This document shows positions 1 through 10,226 of a DNA stretch of 64,000 bases, one piece after another. The translations under genes were made by a program, and so were the position numbers. Source of the DNA: Amorphophallus konjac (lineage: Eukaryota; Streptophyta; Magnoliopsida; Alismatales; Araceae); the NCBI GenBank assembly GCA_022559845.1, contig CM040120.1:168188334-168252333 (forward strand), written 5' to 3'. Under the pieces are notes generated by a model, which made no database searches, was not told where the DNA came from, and was given only the letters and a program-made list of their open reading frames with translations. Positions within the stretch are counted from its first letter, which is position 1. Each line of letters opens with the position of its first letter.

Positions 1-1
1 C

Positions 2-82
2 CTCCATGTCTCCATTCACGTAATTGAATTTGGGGACCAAATTCTTTTAAGTGGGGGAGGGTGTAAGACGCCGGATAATTAA
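2..82 (+). CDS. C-terminal tail of a gypsy polyprotein (partial)
   Basis: The second reading frame is open from the window edge and reads through an EFGDQILLSGGG-like tail to a TAA at about 80-82, just inside the LTR. A pol frame that runs into the polypurine tract and stops within the first codons of the 3' LTR is common in plant Ty3/gypsy elements. Only about 26 codons are visible, so no domain can be assigned. The call rests on position directly before a clear polypurine tract and LTR start. This is the end of element A, whose body lies left of the window. Confidence 0.4.
   Translation, partial: LHVSIHVIEFGDQILLSGGGCKTPDN
46..61 (+). other. Polypurine tract of element A
   Basis: A purine run (aagtgggggaggg) directly precedes the TG that opens the 3' LTR. 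It would prime plus-strand DNA synthesis in element A. Confidence 0.8.
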
Positions 83-635
83 TAAGGAATAAAATATTCT
101 AAATGAATAAAAATAATTAAGTTATATATATATGTTTAGAGGTACTTAATGAACTTTAAAACCAGCCAAGAGAAATACATAAATGCACCTTACACCTCAG
201 GGAATAATTGGGCCAAAATGAAATAACGCCCTTCATTAAGACACTAATTATAGTAATAACGCCCTTATCATGGGCGCTAATTCTTACCAAGAAAATTAGA
301 AATAAAGCGCCAAAATATAGAAAAGTAAAAGATGACCTTTGCTAAGGCGTTATTTAATGAAAACATGCCCACTGATCAAGGCGCTACTTAATGCAAAAAC
401 GCCCTTGTCTCAGACGTCATTTTCCCTGAGAGTTAAATAAGGAAACCACGCAACCCATTAACGCATACTCATTCGATGCATGGCTTGTGTTAGGGTTTTT
501 CCCTATGAAAGTAGAAGCATGCGGCTGCTATCAAGGAAAGAAGAGGACCATGCACGGTAGGTCTAGGCCCTGCCAAATGTTGATCAAACCCCTTCCCTAA
601 CAGAGCATTCGAAAACTTCCAAAACCATTACCTCC

Positions 636-643
636 CTATAAAG
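636..643 (+). promoter_or_regulatory. TATA box of LTR A
   Basis: CTATAAAG lies about 575 bp into the LTR, between dyad-motif copies at 257-419 and those from 1216 on. It is the best TATA candidate in this LTR. The transcription start is not established. Confidence 0.5.
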
Positions 644-1781
644 CATCTCCCCATCGAACGTAACTCGTTTGATGCGTTTGCGTTCGAGGTCCTCTCCATC
701 CTGCTGCTGTGCCGAACGAGAAGACGGTTCTTCTTCTCCCTGTGCTGTTGGTTCTTTCTCATTATAGCCATTCTTTTCATACTTCATTCCTTTATGCAGT
801 GTGACCAGTGAAGCCGTCGTAGGAGGAGTCTCTTCATCCTCCTCTCCCTCTTACGGCTTGACTGCTACGTGAAGAAGGTTAATCTTCTTCCTCCTGCATC
901 TTGCTGAGAACCTGCACGAGGCCCAGGGCATTCATCATCAGCAGCTTCTTCCTCTACTTCATCCAGCAAGCAACCACCACACTCTGTTCAAAACAGAGCA
1001 TCGGTTCTTCGTTTAAATCTTCAAATAGGTAGGTTCTCTCAAGTTTCGTAGCCCAAACAAAGATAAATCATGATTGTATTGTAGGTTATCTCAAGTCTCG
1101 TAGCCCAAACAAGGTTAAAGCATGATTTAAGGCCAACATGATAGATAAAATCATCTTATATATCATGCATATGGTTATCGATGTGTTCTGTCGAGAATTG
1201 AAATTTTACAGTAAATAGCGACCCTTTTTAAGGCGCTAATTCATTTTGATGCCCATCAAAATAGTCGTCAAATTCCATTTGAAAATGACGACTTAATGTA
1301 TGTCGTGTCTTATGAAAGTGACGCCACTGTTTAGGGTGTTATAAGAATAGAAGGTGACAACCACCATGTCGTCATTTAATAAAATTCTAAAAGATTGATC
1401 AACGACAGTCGTCAATTGAACACATGTCAGTTGTGAGTTTTAGCATTAATAGTTGTTCACAGGTATAGAAGTATCCGTTGGCCATCAAAAGTTATGGGCG
1501 TACTATTGAAGTGGAGACCGAAGAAGTGAAAGTGATTACACCATTTTTCGTGCCCCCTATCGCAAGATCCCCCGTCTCTCAACCAAATTTTTTTTTGAAC
1601 GTATAGTTAGGTAGAGTTTTTCGAGCCGGTCATTTCGGTATATTATAAGCTAGATTCCGACATCGTTAAGTATAGAAACGGGAGGCTTGAAAAATGGATT
1701 TTTTTTTAATAACGACCCAAAAATGGTCGTTACTTAAAAATTTGATGCTACTATTCCTAGGCGTCAGATTACTATAAATAA

Positions 1782-1782
<1 letters not shown>

Positions 1783-1825
<43 letters not shown>
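1783..1825. repeat. (TA)n microsatellite
   Basis: About 21 uninterrupted TA dinucleotides inside LTR A. Confidence 0.95.
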
Positions 1826-1827
<2 letters not shown>

Positions 1828-2289
1828 TGTATGCATATCTTTGAAAATAAATTATTATTAAAATATATAACCAAAAAATATGAAAAATATATGTTTGGAA
1901 TCCTTGTATTTTTCTCCTAATTATCATATATTCTTTTTTTTTAAATTATTTTAAATAAATCAATGTGCCTTTTAATGTATGTTTTTGAATTTATTCAATT
2001 AAATAGATATAAATGTGAATTCTTGTTAAATAAATTAAGTTAAATATCATAAAAATTAATGTTCCCCAAGGGAACACTAATTAATAAATGACGCCACCCA
2101 CGGGCGTCAAATAATACAAGTTTACTTAATTATATTTAATTATAGAATTGGATAGACATGAATTCTATGATTAACGCATTCATGTTCTCACCGTTTTCTT
2201 CTAATTTTGACCCGTACCGCGGGTCTTTTGGCACTCTCATCTCACGTCCGTAGATGGAGTCCCTGTTTCATGATTGGTTCACGTATACA

Positions 2290-2440
2290 CCTCAACTCTT
2301 GGTGACATACGAGCCCTCCGTTGGACATTCCGTTCCTTCGGACTGGCAAGTTAGTCATTGGGACCTCCGTAAGTCTCCTCGTAACCTTGGATTCCCTCAA
2401 GGCCGACTGAGCTGGTTGTACCTTAAACACCTTGTACCTT
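2290..2440 (+). repeat. Module shared by LTR A and element C leader
   Basis: This stretch aligns by eye with 21837-21980 in element C. Shared words in order are CCCTCC, GAACATTCCGT/GGACATTCCGT, CTCCGTAAGTC, TGGATTCCCTCA and GGTTGTA. In both elements it lies 150-190 bp downstream of a CG-N13-CG unit. Confidence 0.65.
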
Positions 2441-3701
2441 TTGATTGCCACGTCTTGTGGTAAACTGGCCCTCACATGGTGCCATCTTGGTCTGTGAGAG
2501 AAGAATCCTAGCCAGTGGAATGATGATATCCCACTAGGCGATGTCTTGGATTGAGTCCCTTATAGATGGGGTCAATCTCTCAGCTTGATTCATGTCCCTT
2601 GATTGGTGACGGGTTAGTCATCCACTCGAGTTATCACGGCTACCTAGTTAAGGTACCGACTCTACCCAGGTTATCGACAAGTCATGGTTCTCGTTGGTTT
2701 TATCATTATCCATCTAATGTTTTTCCTTGAATTCCGTGGAACCTATCCACGAATCTACCTCGATATCCTACATGAGTTTGTTCTTGGAAATCCATGGCTA
2801 TCACTAAAGTGGTTGTCTAGATATTACATGTAATAATGTCCGCGAATATAGGGCCCGATCTGGTCCTGGGAGGAGCACCCGAAAGTACTTGTGCCCATGG
2901 GAGTTATATTGATCACGGTGTGGCATTGCACCGAAGTACTTGTTTGAATCTACGACACTCCACTATCTCTCTCTCGCGTGCTTGACTTGATTGACTTGAC
3001 ATGACTTGCGTGGCCCGGAATGGGCAAAGTACTTGCTTGTTAATAGCCATTATCTCATGACATGAAAAACTTTATTGATATACTCGGTACTTGTTCAAAT
3101 ACTTGAAATCTTGAATACTTGAAATTCCTTATCTTGGATCAACAACACATGTTATTTCCTCTCGTTATCATGTTCAATTCCGTATCGTCCTATTTTACAT
3201 GTTTTACATGCTAGACTTGCATTTTCATTTGGAAGAAGTAATTACTTAAACCAATTGCTAGTTGTTGAGATATAATTCCTACTGAGCGTTCGCTCACCAA
3301 GTTCCTTTCTCCAAACTTTTTAGGTAATACGGACCCTGACTCGGACTCGGATGGGCAAGAGCAAGAGTGATGAGCATAGAATCTGCAAGCGTCATGCTAC
3401 TACACCTTATCGTGTCAAGTCGTCTTTAGTTCATGGAGTCTTGTCGTCAGAACTTTTGTTATTTCAAAATTTGTAACATTCAAAGGCTTGTGGGCCTGAT
3501 TAGTGATGTTAAGTCTTGGAGTATGTGACTTTGTTTAATGGATTTAGTTGTTATCAATGGTATCAAGATATGGTTAAGTTTTAAAATTCTCATCTTATTG
3601 CGCACTCTGTTGTGATGTAGAAATTCTACTTGCTCTGATTGACATGATTGATATAAACTCGTCACGTTCTCCCGGGTTCCTTCCACGCTCAGGGCGTGAC
3701 A

Positions 3702-4198
3702 ATCTCATTGATCCGTCCTTCTTTTTGACAAATAGAACAGGAGCTCCCCAAGGTGAAGTACTTGCTCGTATAAATCCTTTATCCAATAACTCCATCAGTT
3801 GTTCATTCAACTCTTTCATTTCGATAGGGGACATCCGATAGGGAGCCTTAGAAACAGGTGCAGCTCCCAGAATCAAGTCAATAGAGAAGACAACTTCTCT
3901 CTCGAGAGGAATACTTGGCAACTCATTTGAAAATATATCAGAATAATCTCGAACAATAGGAATGTCCTCCAGATTAGGTTCCTTATGCTCGGCCACAGTA
4001 ATAGGAGCTCAGAATGTCGTACAACCTATCTTCAATAACTTATCAGCTTTAAGGGCCGAAATAAGGGCTAGGTATCTAGAATGCCTGACGCCAGAAAATA
4101 AGAGTTTGGGGTACCCACTAAAGGTCACCATAGCCAACTTGCAGCTAACACTAGCGCCATGTCTAGATAACCAGTGAGCTCCCAAAATTATGTGCCCC
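3702..4198 (-). pseudogene. Gypsy pol fragment (PR end to RT start)
   Basis: Read leftward, the frame gives the protease-end motif GHIILGAHWLSRHGAS, a linker, then the RT entry region with [38 protein letters not shown] and KDGSM. This is the standard order in plant Ty3/gypsy (chromovirus-like) polyproteins. One in-frame TGA lies at about 3997-3999, and the frame is otherwise shared by both halves. The RT is cut after the residues following KKKDGSM by the end of LTR A at 3701, and the upstream protease is cut by the Sirevirus LTR beginning at 4199. It is a roughly 500-bp relic of the oldest recognisable layer in the window. The rest of this element is not visible. Confidence 0.9.
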
Positions 4199-4310
4199 TG
4201 TGGTTTTGATGATAGCAAACACTATAAGTCACACTGTGTTTGCATGATAGATTAAATGAGCGTCTGGTCTTAGGGGCTGTTGTAAGTCAGTCCATGTTTG
4301 CACATGAGGT

Positions 4311-5468
4311 CTGTGCATGTCTTAGTTTGTTCATTGTTAAGGTCAATGCATATCCTTGATTGACTGCATATGAGGTTCATGCACATTTCAGAACAATGGC
4401 ATATTAAATTGTATGCATAAACATATCATCGAACAGGTTGTGTACACACAGTTCTCTCAGGTTCTTAAGTCATATGCACACACTAAGGTCAATGCATGTT
4501 TCCTGCTAGCATGAGTCAAGGTCTGTGCATACACTATTCAGGTGTGTGCATATGCCTGTTTTTGGTCATTCAAGGTCCGTGCACTTCATTGTTCAAGTCG
4601 GTGCACATTCTGTATCCGTCTTAGACTCGGTGCACATCCTGCATCTCACTTTGCGTCTTATGTGGCTTAGAATCTGTGCAACCTTTTGCCTCAGTGCATC
4701 TTCTACACAAGGTCCGTGCAGATGTGTGCATGTCAGTTCTATGTGTATGACATTTCGTCAAACACTAGGTCAGTGCATATCCCACATTCTGCTTACAGAA
4801 GTCAGTGCAGCTTCCGCCTTGTATATACAAAGTCCGTGCTATTTCCTATAGCTCTGGTCGGTGCAATGTTTGGTCCGTGCATACTTAGTTCATAGAAGGT
4901 CGGTACAGTGTTGGTATTAGCTTTGTTAGCATATTTGGTGTGAGCTTGAGTCGGTGCAGTTTTTGCTGCGAGCACAACTCGGTGCAAGTTTCATGTCTGC
5001 ATGTTACATATACACACAAGTCTCGAAGCATGCAAGTCGGTGCATACCTTGGCTGCACACATAAAGTCAGTGCAGGTTATGTTTTGTACGTACCAAGTTG
5101 GTGCATACCTTTGGCTGATCATACACAAGGTCGATGCAATTACAGCTTGTGTATAATTCACGGTCGGTGCAAGTCTTTACTTATGTTACTCATGTCAGTG
5201 CACACCCTGTGTTACGTTGTCTAAAGTCAGTGCATTTCATTTAGAGTCCATGCATGTTTTCTTTATGTTATCAAGATTCTTGCATATTCTTTACTTGTGT
5301 GATACAAGGACAGTGCACACTTCTTACTGTTGCACATTCATGGTCTATGCATACTTTACTGCACGTTACCTGATGTCTGTGCATGTCTTGCTATATGACT
5401 ATGCACGTTTTGTTATATGCTACCTAAGGTCTATGCATATTCGTATATTACTTTATGAAGTCTGTGCC
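4311..5468 (+). repeat. Array of GTCSGTGCA motifs in LTR B
   Basis: About 34 copies or near-copies of a nonamer (GTCGGTGCA, GTCCGTGCA, GTCAGTGCA, GTCTGTGCA and decayed forms such as GTCAATGCA), spaced about 20-55 bp, nearly all in one orientation. Sequence between copies is not repeated. Clear examples start near 4573, 4597, 4713, 4768, 4801, 4857, 4873, 4949, 5036, 5067, 5163, 5195 and 5226. Confidence 0.85.
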
Positions 5469-5749
5469 AGCATGATCAGCTAACACTTCAAGCTGTTTCC
5501 CAGGCCAGTGACTTGGTCGAGCATGTGCTGGGCAAACCTACAATCTATGAACATACTTCACATGGAAGTCAAAGTACCAGGTCAAAGGGTTCATGATCCG
5601 AGGCAAGGAACCGAATGGAAGAATCTACCACGTGATTAGCCACAACGCCGAGATGCTAACACGTGGCTAAGGCATTCCAGAATTATCTTGGCGGGAGTGT
5701 TCCCTCCACGCGCCCAATGAGTGAGCTCATGGGTCCCAGATCTGAAGCC

Positions 5750-5756
5750 ATATAAG
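5750..5756 (+). promoter_or_regulatory. TATA box of LTR B
   Basis: ATATAAG lies just after the end of the motif array and about 350 bp before the stem-loop string, the same arrangement as in the E, H and G LTRs. Confidence 0.55.
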
Positions 5757-6108
5757 AAGGCCTTCTCTGCGATCAAAGAAGAGGAGAACGACAGAGGAGA
5801 GAAGGATCTGAGGAGAGATGAAGAGTAGAAGAAGAGCAGAGCTGAAGGGAAAAAGAAAGAGAGAAAAATCAGAGTCTGGGGAGCAGAAGAAGAGAGAAAG
5901 GAAAGAGTGATAGACGGAGAAGTGCAGAGATTGTGAGATCGTGAGAAAGTGAAGAGAATACTAAGGAAGAAAAAGAGAGAGTTTCCCTTGAAGACTTGTT
6001 TTGGAATCGCTCTTCGGAGCTACTGTTGTTTTTACTTTTTTATTTTTCGTTTGTTCTTTTCGTCTGCTTAGTGTGTTTTTCCGATCCTCTGGTTTGAGGT
6101 AGGGGTTC

Positions 6109-6442
6109 CTCCTGTGGACTCAGGAGAAGGGAGACTTGGTATCTCCAGTTGCAAGTGACTTGGTGTCACTTGTGCTTTCCCTTTGGGTTTCAGAGCAAGG
6201 GAGACTTGGTGTCTCCGGTTGCAAGTGACAGGTTGTCACTTGTGGGTTCCCTCCGATTTGGAGGAAGAGAAACTTCGGTCTCTGGTTGCTAGTGACTGGG
6301 TGTCGCTAGCGGTTGCCCTCCTAAGTGGAGGAAGAGAGGAGTGTGTTCCTATGGCTCAAGCTATTAGGCAGCGTATGTTTGCAGATTGAGTCTGCGTGTT
6401 CTTGCTTTTGCAAAGGAAGCCTCACTCCGATTTGGGGTGAGG
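6109..6442 (+). repeat. String of stem-loops in the leader of LTR B
   Basis: Ten adjacent inverted repeats. Stem pairs: 6109-6114/6121-6126, 6130-6134/6142-6146, 6152-6159/6165-6172 (CAAGTGAC/GTCACTTG), 6200-6205/6211-6216, 6222-6229/6235-6242, 6250-6254/6260-6264, 6266-6270/6279-6283, 6289-6296/6302-6309 (one G-U), 6317-6321/6327-6331 and 6420-6428/6434-6442 (one G-U). Loops are mostly 5-8 nt, often TTGGT or GATTT. The last hairpin abuts the conserved block GGGGTGGATGTAGG...CCGAACCACCT. Confidence 0.85.
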
Positions 6443-6879
6443 GGTGGATGTAGGTCTGGAGGACCGAACCACCTAAAAATTCTTGCATGCAGTGGTTGGT
6501 TTATGGTGTGCATTTCCCTATCTTCTGCCCTCTTCACAGGTTGTTTGAGCGTTTAATATCATAAGCCTTTCTATGTGATTTCAGTTTGAGTTTGATTTTG
6601 CTGCTAAGTGTTTGACTGAATGGTTTAGTTGAAGCTCCTACTTCTTTGAGTTTCTCGTGGAAAAAGGTCCTTGAGGGAACTTGTGAGTGGGGTCTGTGAA
6701 ATTACTTGGGTTATCTCTTCCAGCATTTTCAGTTTTCGGAGTAAGTAAACTCGGTTGTCTCATTAGACTTCATTGAGTATAGGCAATAGTTTTATTCCGC
6801 TATAGATTTGAATCGAAGAAAATATTTAGAGGGGATTCATTCACCCCCCCTCTGAATCCGTGCCTAGCACACCAACAAT

Positions 6880-6892
6880 TGGTATCAGTGCG
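6880..6892 (+). other. Primer-binding site of B
   Basis: TGGTATCAGTGCG starts two bases after the LTR end. It matches the initiator-Met tRNA complement TGGTATCAGAGC of the other Sireviruses here except for one base (GTGC for GAGC). Confidence 0.8.
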
Positions 6893-6997
6893 GGTCTCTG
6901 AAGTTCCAGATCCAACGATCTATAGAGGATCCTGCTAGCTTTTGGTGCATCTCTGTCGTCTGCATACTGTTTTGAAATTGCTTGTTGATTTTCTTCC

Positions 6998-8397
6998 ATG
7001 GGTCATCCACCAGTTTTTGACGGTACGGATTTTAATATGTGGTTTAAAAACTTGCATATGTATATTAAGATTGTCGATCCAGATCTGTGGAAAATAATTT
7101 CACATGGTCCACATAGTCTACCAAAGAACAAGTCTAAATGGACTGTCAGACATAGACTGATGTGGGATGAAAATAAAAGAGCCTTGGAATTGATGAAGGT
7201 AGCGACTGACAAGGCACTCCACTCTTGCTTTTATAATTGCAGGTCAGCTAAGGAGATACTGGACAAGCTGAAGACTGCCAGCCATGGAAATGATGACAGA
7301 TGCATGATGGCAAATGGTAGTGATCAAGATAGCAGCCAAAATGAAGAAGAGGAAGATGATCAGGTAAACCCCTTAGAGAATTATACGTTAGATGATTGGC
7401 AGGATGCATATGGTAGGCTATTAGAGTAACATGAGATGTTGAGAAAACAATATAAAAAGTTGAAAAAGAAAATTAATCTGAATTGTTCTGAGTCCTCATG
7501 TAAAAATTGCTCAAAACTGAAACAGTCCTATGATACATGCTTGTCTGATGTCCAAATGCTTAAGAAACAAATTAGTTTATTTACAAGGGAAAATCAAGAA
7601 CTTGCATGTGAAGTTGTTGAACTTAAAGAAAAACTTAGCTCGACTAATGATGATCAGGTTCATGTCAATAATCTTGTTCAGAAAGAAGAATTTTTGAAAG
7701 ATCTTGAATGTGTTAATTCAGAGCTAGAACAATTGAAATCTGAAAATAATGATCTCAAAAATCAAATTGAACAGGCAGAAAATAAACTTGAGAATTATGT
7801 GAAGGAAAATGACTTGATTCATGAAAAACTTCAAGCTGTTAAAGATGTAAATGCAGAACTTCAGAAAAGTCTTGATGATACTAAAAGACAAAAATTCCAA
7901 GCTGAATCAAAGTGTTTCGGTAAATCAGTTTGTAATAAATGTGAATTTCTAAAGGAAATGAATGAAAGTCTTCACAGTGATTTAGTATGGCATCAAAACT
8001 TAATTGCATCCTTGGGGGAAGAGAACAAAAATTTGTTAGATGAAAAATTAGAAACTGAACAAAGAGAGGAAAGGCTGAGTGAAGAGTTGAACTCCAAATC
8101 TGATAACAAAAGTGAACAGATTGAACAATTAAAATTTAAAAATGAGATACTCAAACATCTCAACTCTGCTATGTCTGAAAAACACTTAACTATAGAAAAA
8201 GGAAAGTCAGTCTGCATAAAAGAATCTAAAAAATCACACAATCTTGAATAAGAAGTTGAGAACTATTAAATGGTAAACAAAGTGCTAAAAGAGCGTATGA
8301 ATTACAGTAAACAAGAAATTATAGGTTATGAATTACATATTGCATCCCTGGAAAATGAGATTAAGGACTTAAAGAATTCTTTATCCAGATTTGTTGA
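6998..8397 (+). pseudogene. gag: Sirevirus gag (broken, truncated)
   Basis: The ATG at 6998 follows the primer site by about 100 bp. The N-terminal domain (residues about 1-140) has FDGTDFNMWFKNLHMYI, LWKIISHGPHSLP, KALHSCFYNCRSAKEILDKL and an acidic linker, typical of copia gag (retrotrans_gag/UBN2-like). Residues about 145-465 are a long coiled coil rich in K, E, N and Q, with a CKNC/CNKC cysteine pair. Gag would form the particle and bind RNA. In-frame TAA stops occur at 7427-7429, 8249-8251 and 8267-8269, with no frameshift. The frame ends at SLSRFVD, where LTR D is inserted. The family normally continues to GQENLNK and then zinc knuckles, which are missing here. Confidence 0.88.
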
Positions 8398-8601
8398 TGT
8401 CACGCTCCGACGCGGAATATCGGAACGTATAGTCAGAAATAGCTAGAGATAATGATAAGCTAATCTAAGCATTAACACAAGTGCTATGAAAAGAGATAAC
8501 TTTATTGGTCATGAAACATTTCAAATCTAGTACAATATCCTTAAACCAACTTTAATACAACTAAGGAAATAACAACTTAACAATAATATCATAACTGTAG
8601 C
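8398..8601 (-). mobile_element. Gypsy LTR D, part 1 (LTR 3' end)
   Basis: Read on the minus strand this piece ends TCGGAGCGTGACA, close to the end of LTR A (GGGCGTGACA), and carries an AATAAA signal (8501-8506 in complement). It breaks the gag of B after GTTGA (8393-8397), the likely target site. It is separated from its continuation at about 30079 by elements H and C. Confidence 0.75.
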
Positions 8602-8889
8602 TGTTGGGTCCCATAGTGCAGGAACACGAATCTAGAGGGGGGGTGAATAGATCCTACTGCTAAAAACTATGTCCAATTAAACACACAAACTACAACACAG
8701 TGGAATTTACAAGATTGATAAGATTGAGGAAATTAATCTAAACAAGTTTAAACTTAATTCACTCAATCTCACCGAGCTCACACGATTACATAACCAGAAA
8801 GTCGAGAACTTACAATCACACAAATCAAACCACAAGACACGAGGATTTTTAAGGTGGTTCGGGACCACGACGGGCTCCCTACGTCCACC

Positions 8890-9221
8890 CCTCACCAAAC
8901 CGGTGAGGCTTCACTACACGCTACAAAAGTAGCAACACGGGGACGAACCCCAACACACACACGCTGCTTTCGCAGCAAACCACACACGAGGCCTTGCCTC
9001 AAACTACTGCCACAGCAGCACACACACACACACACACACACAACGTTGGGAAACACACCCCGAATAAGATACCTCACATGGAGACACAACTCCATCCACA
9101 CACACGTAGGGCAATGCCTACACAACCACACGGGAGTAAACTCCCAACCACACACGCGGATATACTCCGCACAAATCGACACACAAGAGACCACACACAC
9201 ACTCGGAGACCCCTTTCTCCG
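8890..9221 (-). repeat. Stem-loop string in the 3' LTR of H
   Basis: Consecutive short inverted repeats separated by CA-rich spacers (in RNA sense GU-rich). Stems written on the plus strand include CCTCACC/GGTGAGG, GCTAC/GTAGC, GGGG/CCCC, GCTGC/GCAGC, GAGGC/GCCTC, CTGC/GCAG, GTAGG/CCTAC, GGGAGT/ACTCCC, GCGGA/TCCGC and CGGAGA/TCTCCG. Homologous to 33834-34159 in E. Confidence 0.85.
9018..9041. repeat. (CA)n microsatellite
   Basis: About 12 CA units between two hairpins of the H leader. The matching tract in the other LTR (about 17033-17050) is shorter, and the E copy reads as (GT)n near 34011-34029. Confidence 0.9.
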
Positions 9222-10130
9222 AACACCCACACGAAATATTCTGTCAAATGTATATGTAACAATAACAAATATATGCTATGACCTTCCACACAAATTCTAT
9301 ATATGTAAAATAGAAGAATGCATCAAGTATAAGGCTCCCCCTTCTTCATCAAAATCTGATTCTCCTTGCTCGTTGACGGATGTTCATAATCTTGACATCA
9401 TCTTCTTCCTCTCCTCTAGCCGCTTCTCTTTTTCTTATTCCAATCTCCTCTCTTCACCTGAAAGAGTAGATAGACATAATGAGTTCGATGTTTAAGCTAA
9501 TCTCAAACAAGAATATAGACATGAATGGTTTAGAGATTCCCCTCTTCTTCACCTATACAAAAGAATATATGAGCATTAGAGATGTTGTATCACAAAGATT
9601 ATAGCTCATATATATAAGCAAGAGAGAGTGAACAAAGAACATGTAAATGATTATTACACTTCTTAGATGCCCATTCAAAACCTTGAACAATCTCAAACAA
9701 AAGATATAGAAGTGAAAGATCAAGATTACTCCCTCATGAAATGCTTCTACAGGATGAAGAACGTTCTTGAAGCAATTGTGAAGAAATGCAACACAAACAG
9801 AGGTTGGATCTTGATTTCGGATGCCCCTTTCAGTTGTATATGATCTTGGGCCTTGATTCAAGCTTCTTCCTTTCGATTTCAGCTTCAGAGCAAGGTGGAA
9901 GAGGGCTTGAAAGCTTCAACTCCGAACCTGCACACCAAAGAATAGTTTTCAGCCCTCTCCTTAGGGTTTTCACTCCAATAGGATGTTTTATAAGCTTAGA
10001 ACGGTCAAGGGACAGCTTGGAGACCAGATCCACAAATTAGGGAGTGATATAGGGCATTAGGATGTGATTGGTAGGACTTTTGGGGCAAGAAAACGGCGGT
10101 CAAACATGGTGGCTGGACGTTCAACCGGAA

Positions 10131-10226
10131 GGGGTCGACCCCAGGGTCGACCCTCGGGCACACAGAAGCCAAACAGAACCAAAAATTTGGTTCTGGGTCA
10201 CATGGGTCGACCCACGGGTCGACCCC
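10131..10226. repeat. GGGTCGACCC palindromes, 3' LTR of H (4 copies)
   Basis: Perfect palindromes at about 10131-10142, 10144-10153, 10204-10213 and 10216-10226, in two close pairs. Between the pairs lies another palindrome with arms AGAACCAAA/TTTGGTTCT (10177-10196). The 5' LTR of the same element has eight sites. Confidence 0.9.

Larger units (their letters stand above)
257..2109 (+). repeat. Dispersed CG-N13-CG dyad units in LTR A
   Basis: Units with arms like TAACGCC and GGCGTTA around a variable core occur at 257-279, 397-419, 1216-1238, 1247-1270, 1286-1308, 1319-1341, 1710-1732 and 2089-2109. Most are 23 bp with CG at positions 4-5 and 19-20; 1247-1270 is 24 bp and 2089-2109 is 21 bp. 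Core sequences are unrelated, so only the arms and geometry are kept. Further degenerate copies lie near 305, 335, 375, 1345 and 1395. Confidence 0.8.
62..3701 (+). mobile_element. 3' LTR of gypsy element A (3.64 kb)
   Basis: The LTR opens TGTAAGACGCC after the polypurine tract and closes with GGGCGTGACA at 3701, where the minus-strand RT frame of another element resumes. Its unusual length fits chromoviruses of Tekay/Del type, as does a 3' portion shared with LTR D: the GAGCGTTCGCTCA motif near 3285-3297, and the stretch around 2860-2940 that resembles 30510-30615 in reverse. Seen inside: a TATA box near 636, dyad-motif arrays on both sides of it, a TA microsatellite, and a block shared with element C. 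The ORFs here are short and unsupported. The target repeat cannot be tested because the left end is outside the window. Confidence 0.85.
4199..6877 (+). repeat. 5' LTR of Sirevirus B
   Basis: The LTR opens with TG at 4199 inside the older pol fragment and ends CACCAACA at 6877, directly before the primer site. U3 is dominated by the GTCNGTGCA array, a TATA box lies at 5750, and the later part carries a string of stem-loops. Length is 2679 bp. Only one LTR is visible, so age cannot be estimated. Confidence 0.85.
4199..8397 (+). mobile_element. Sirevirus-type copia element B (truncated)
   Basis: The element has a 5' LTR (4199-6877), an initiator-Met primer site, and a gag frame that runs to 8397, where LTR D begins. 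The LTR start TGTGGTTTTGATGATAGCAA and the gag N-terminus with a DLWKIISHGPHSLP motif resemble elements E, H and G, placing it in the Sirevirus (Maximus/SIRE) group. The rest of gag, any pol and the 3' LTR would lie beyond D and the elements nested in it, outside the window. Confidence 0.85.

Noticed and set aside
584..787. A 67-codon minus-strand ORF in LTR A.
   Set aside because: It lies antisense just downstream of the LTR TATA box, has no recognisable motif and no partner.
4311..5468. Regular short repeats with unique spacers resembling a CRISPR array.
   Set aside because: The repeats are only nine bases, spacing is irregular, and the setting is a plant LTR. No cas genes are present.
8892..9495. 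Overlapping ORFs on both strands in the H LTR (His/Thr-rich on plus, Cys/Val-rich on minus), repeated near 17000 and 33800.
   Set aside because: They are translations of the CA-rich hairpin string and show no domain.
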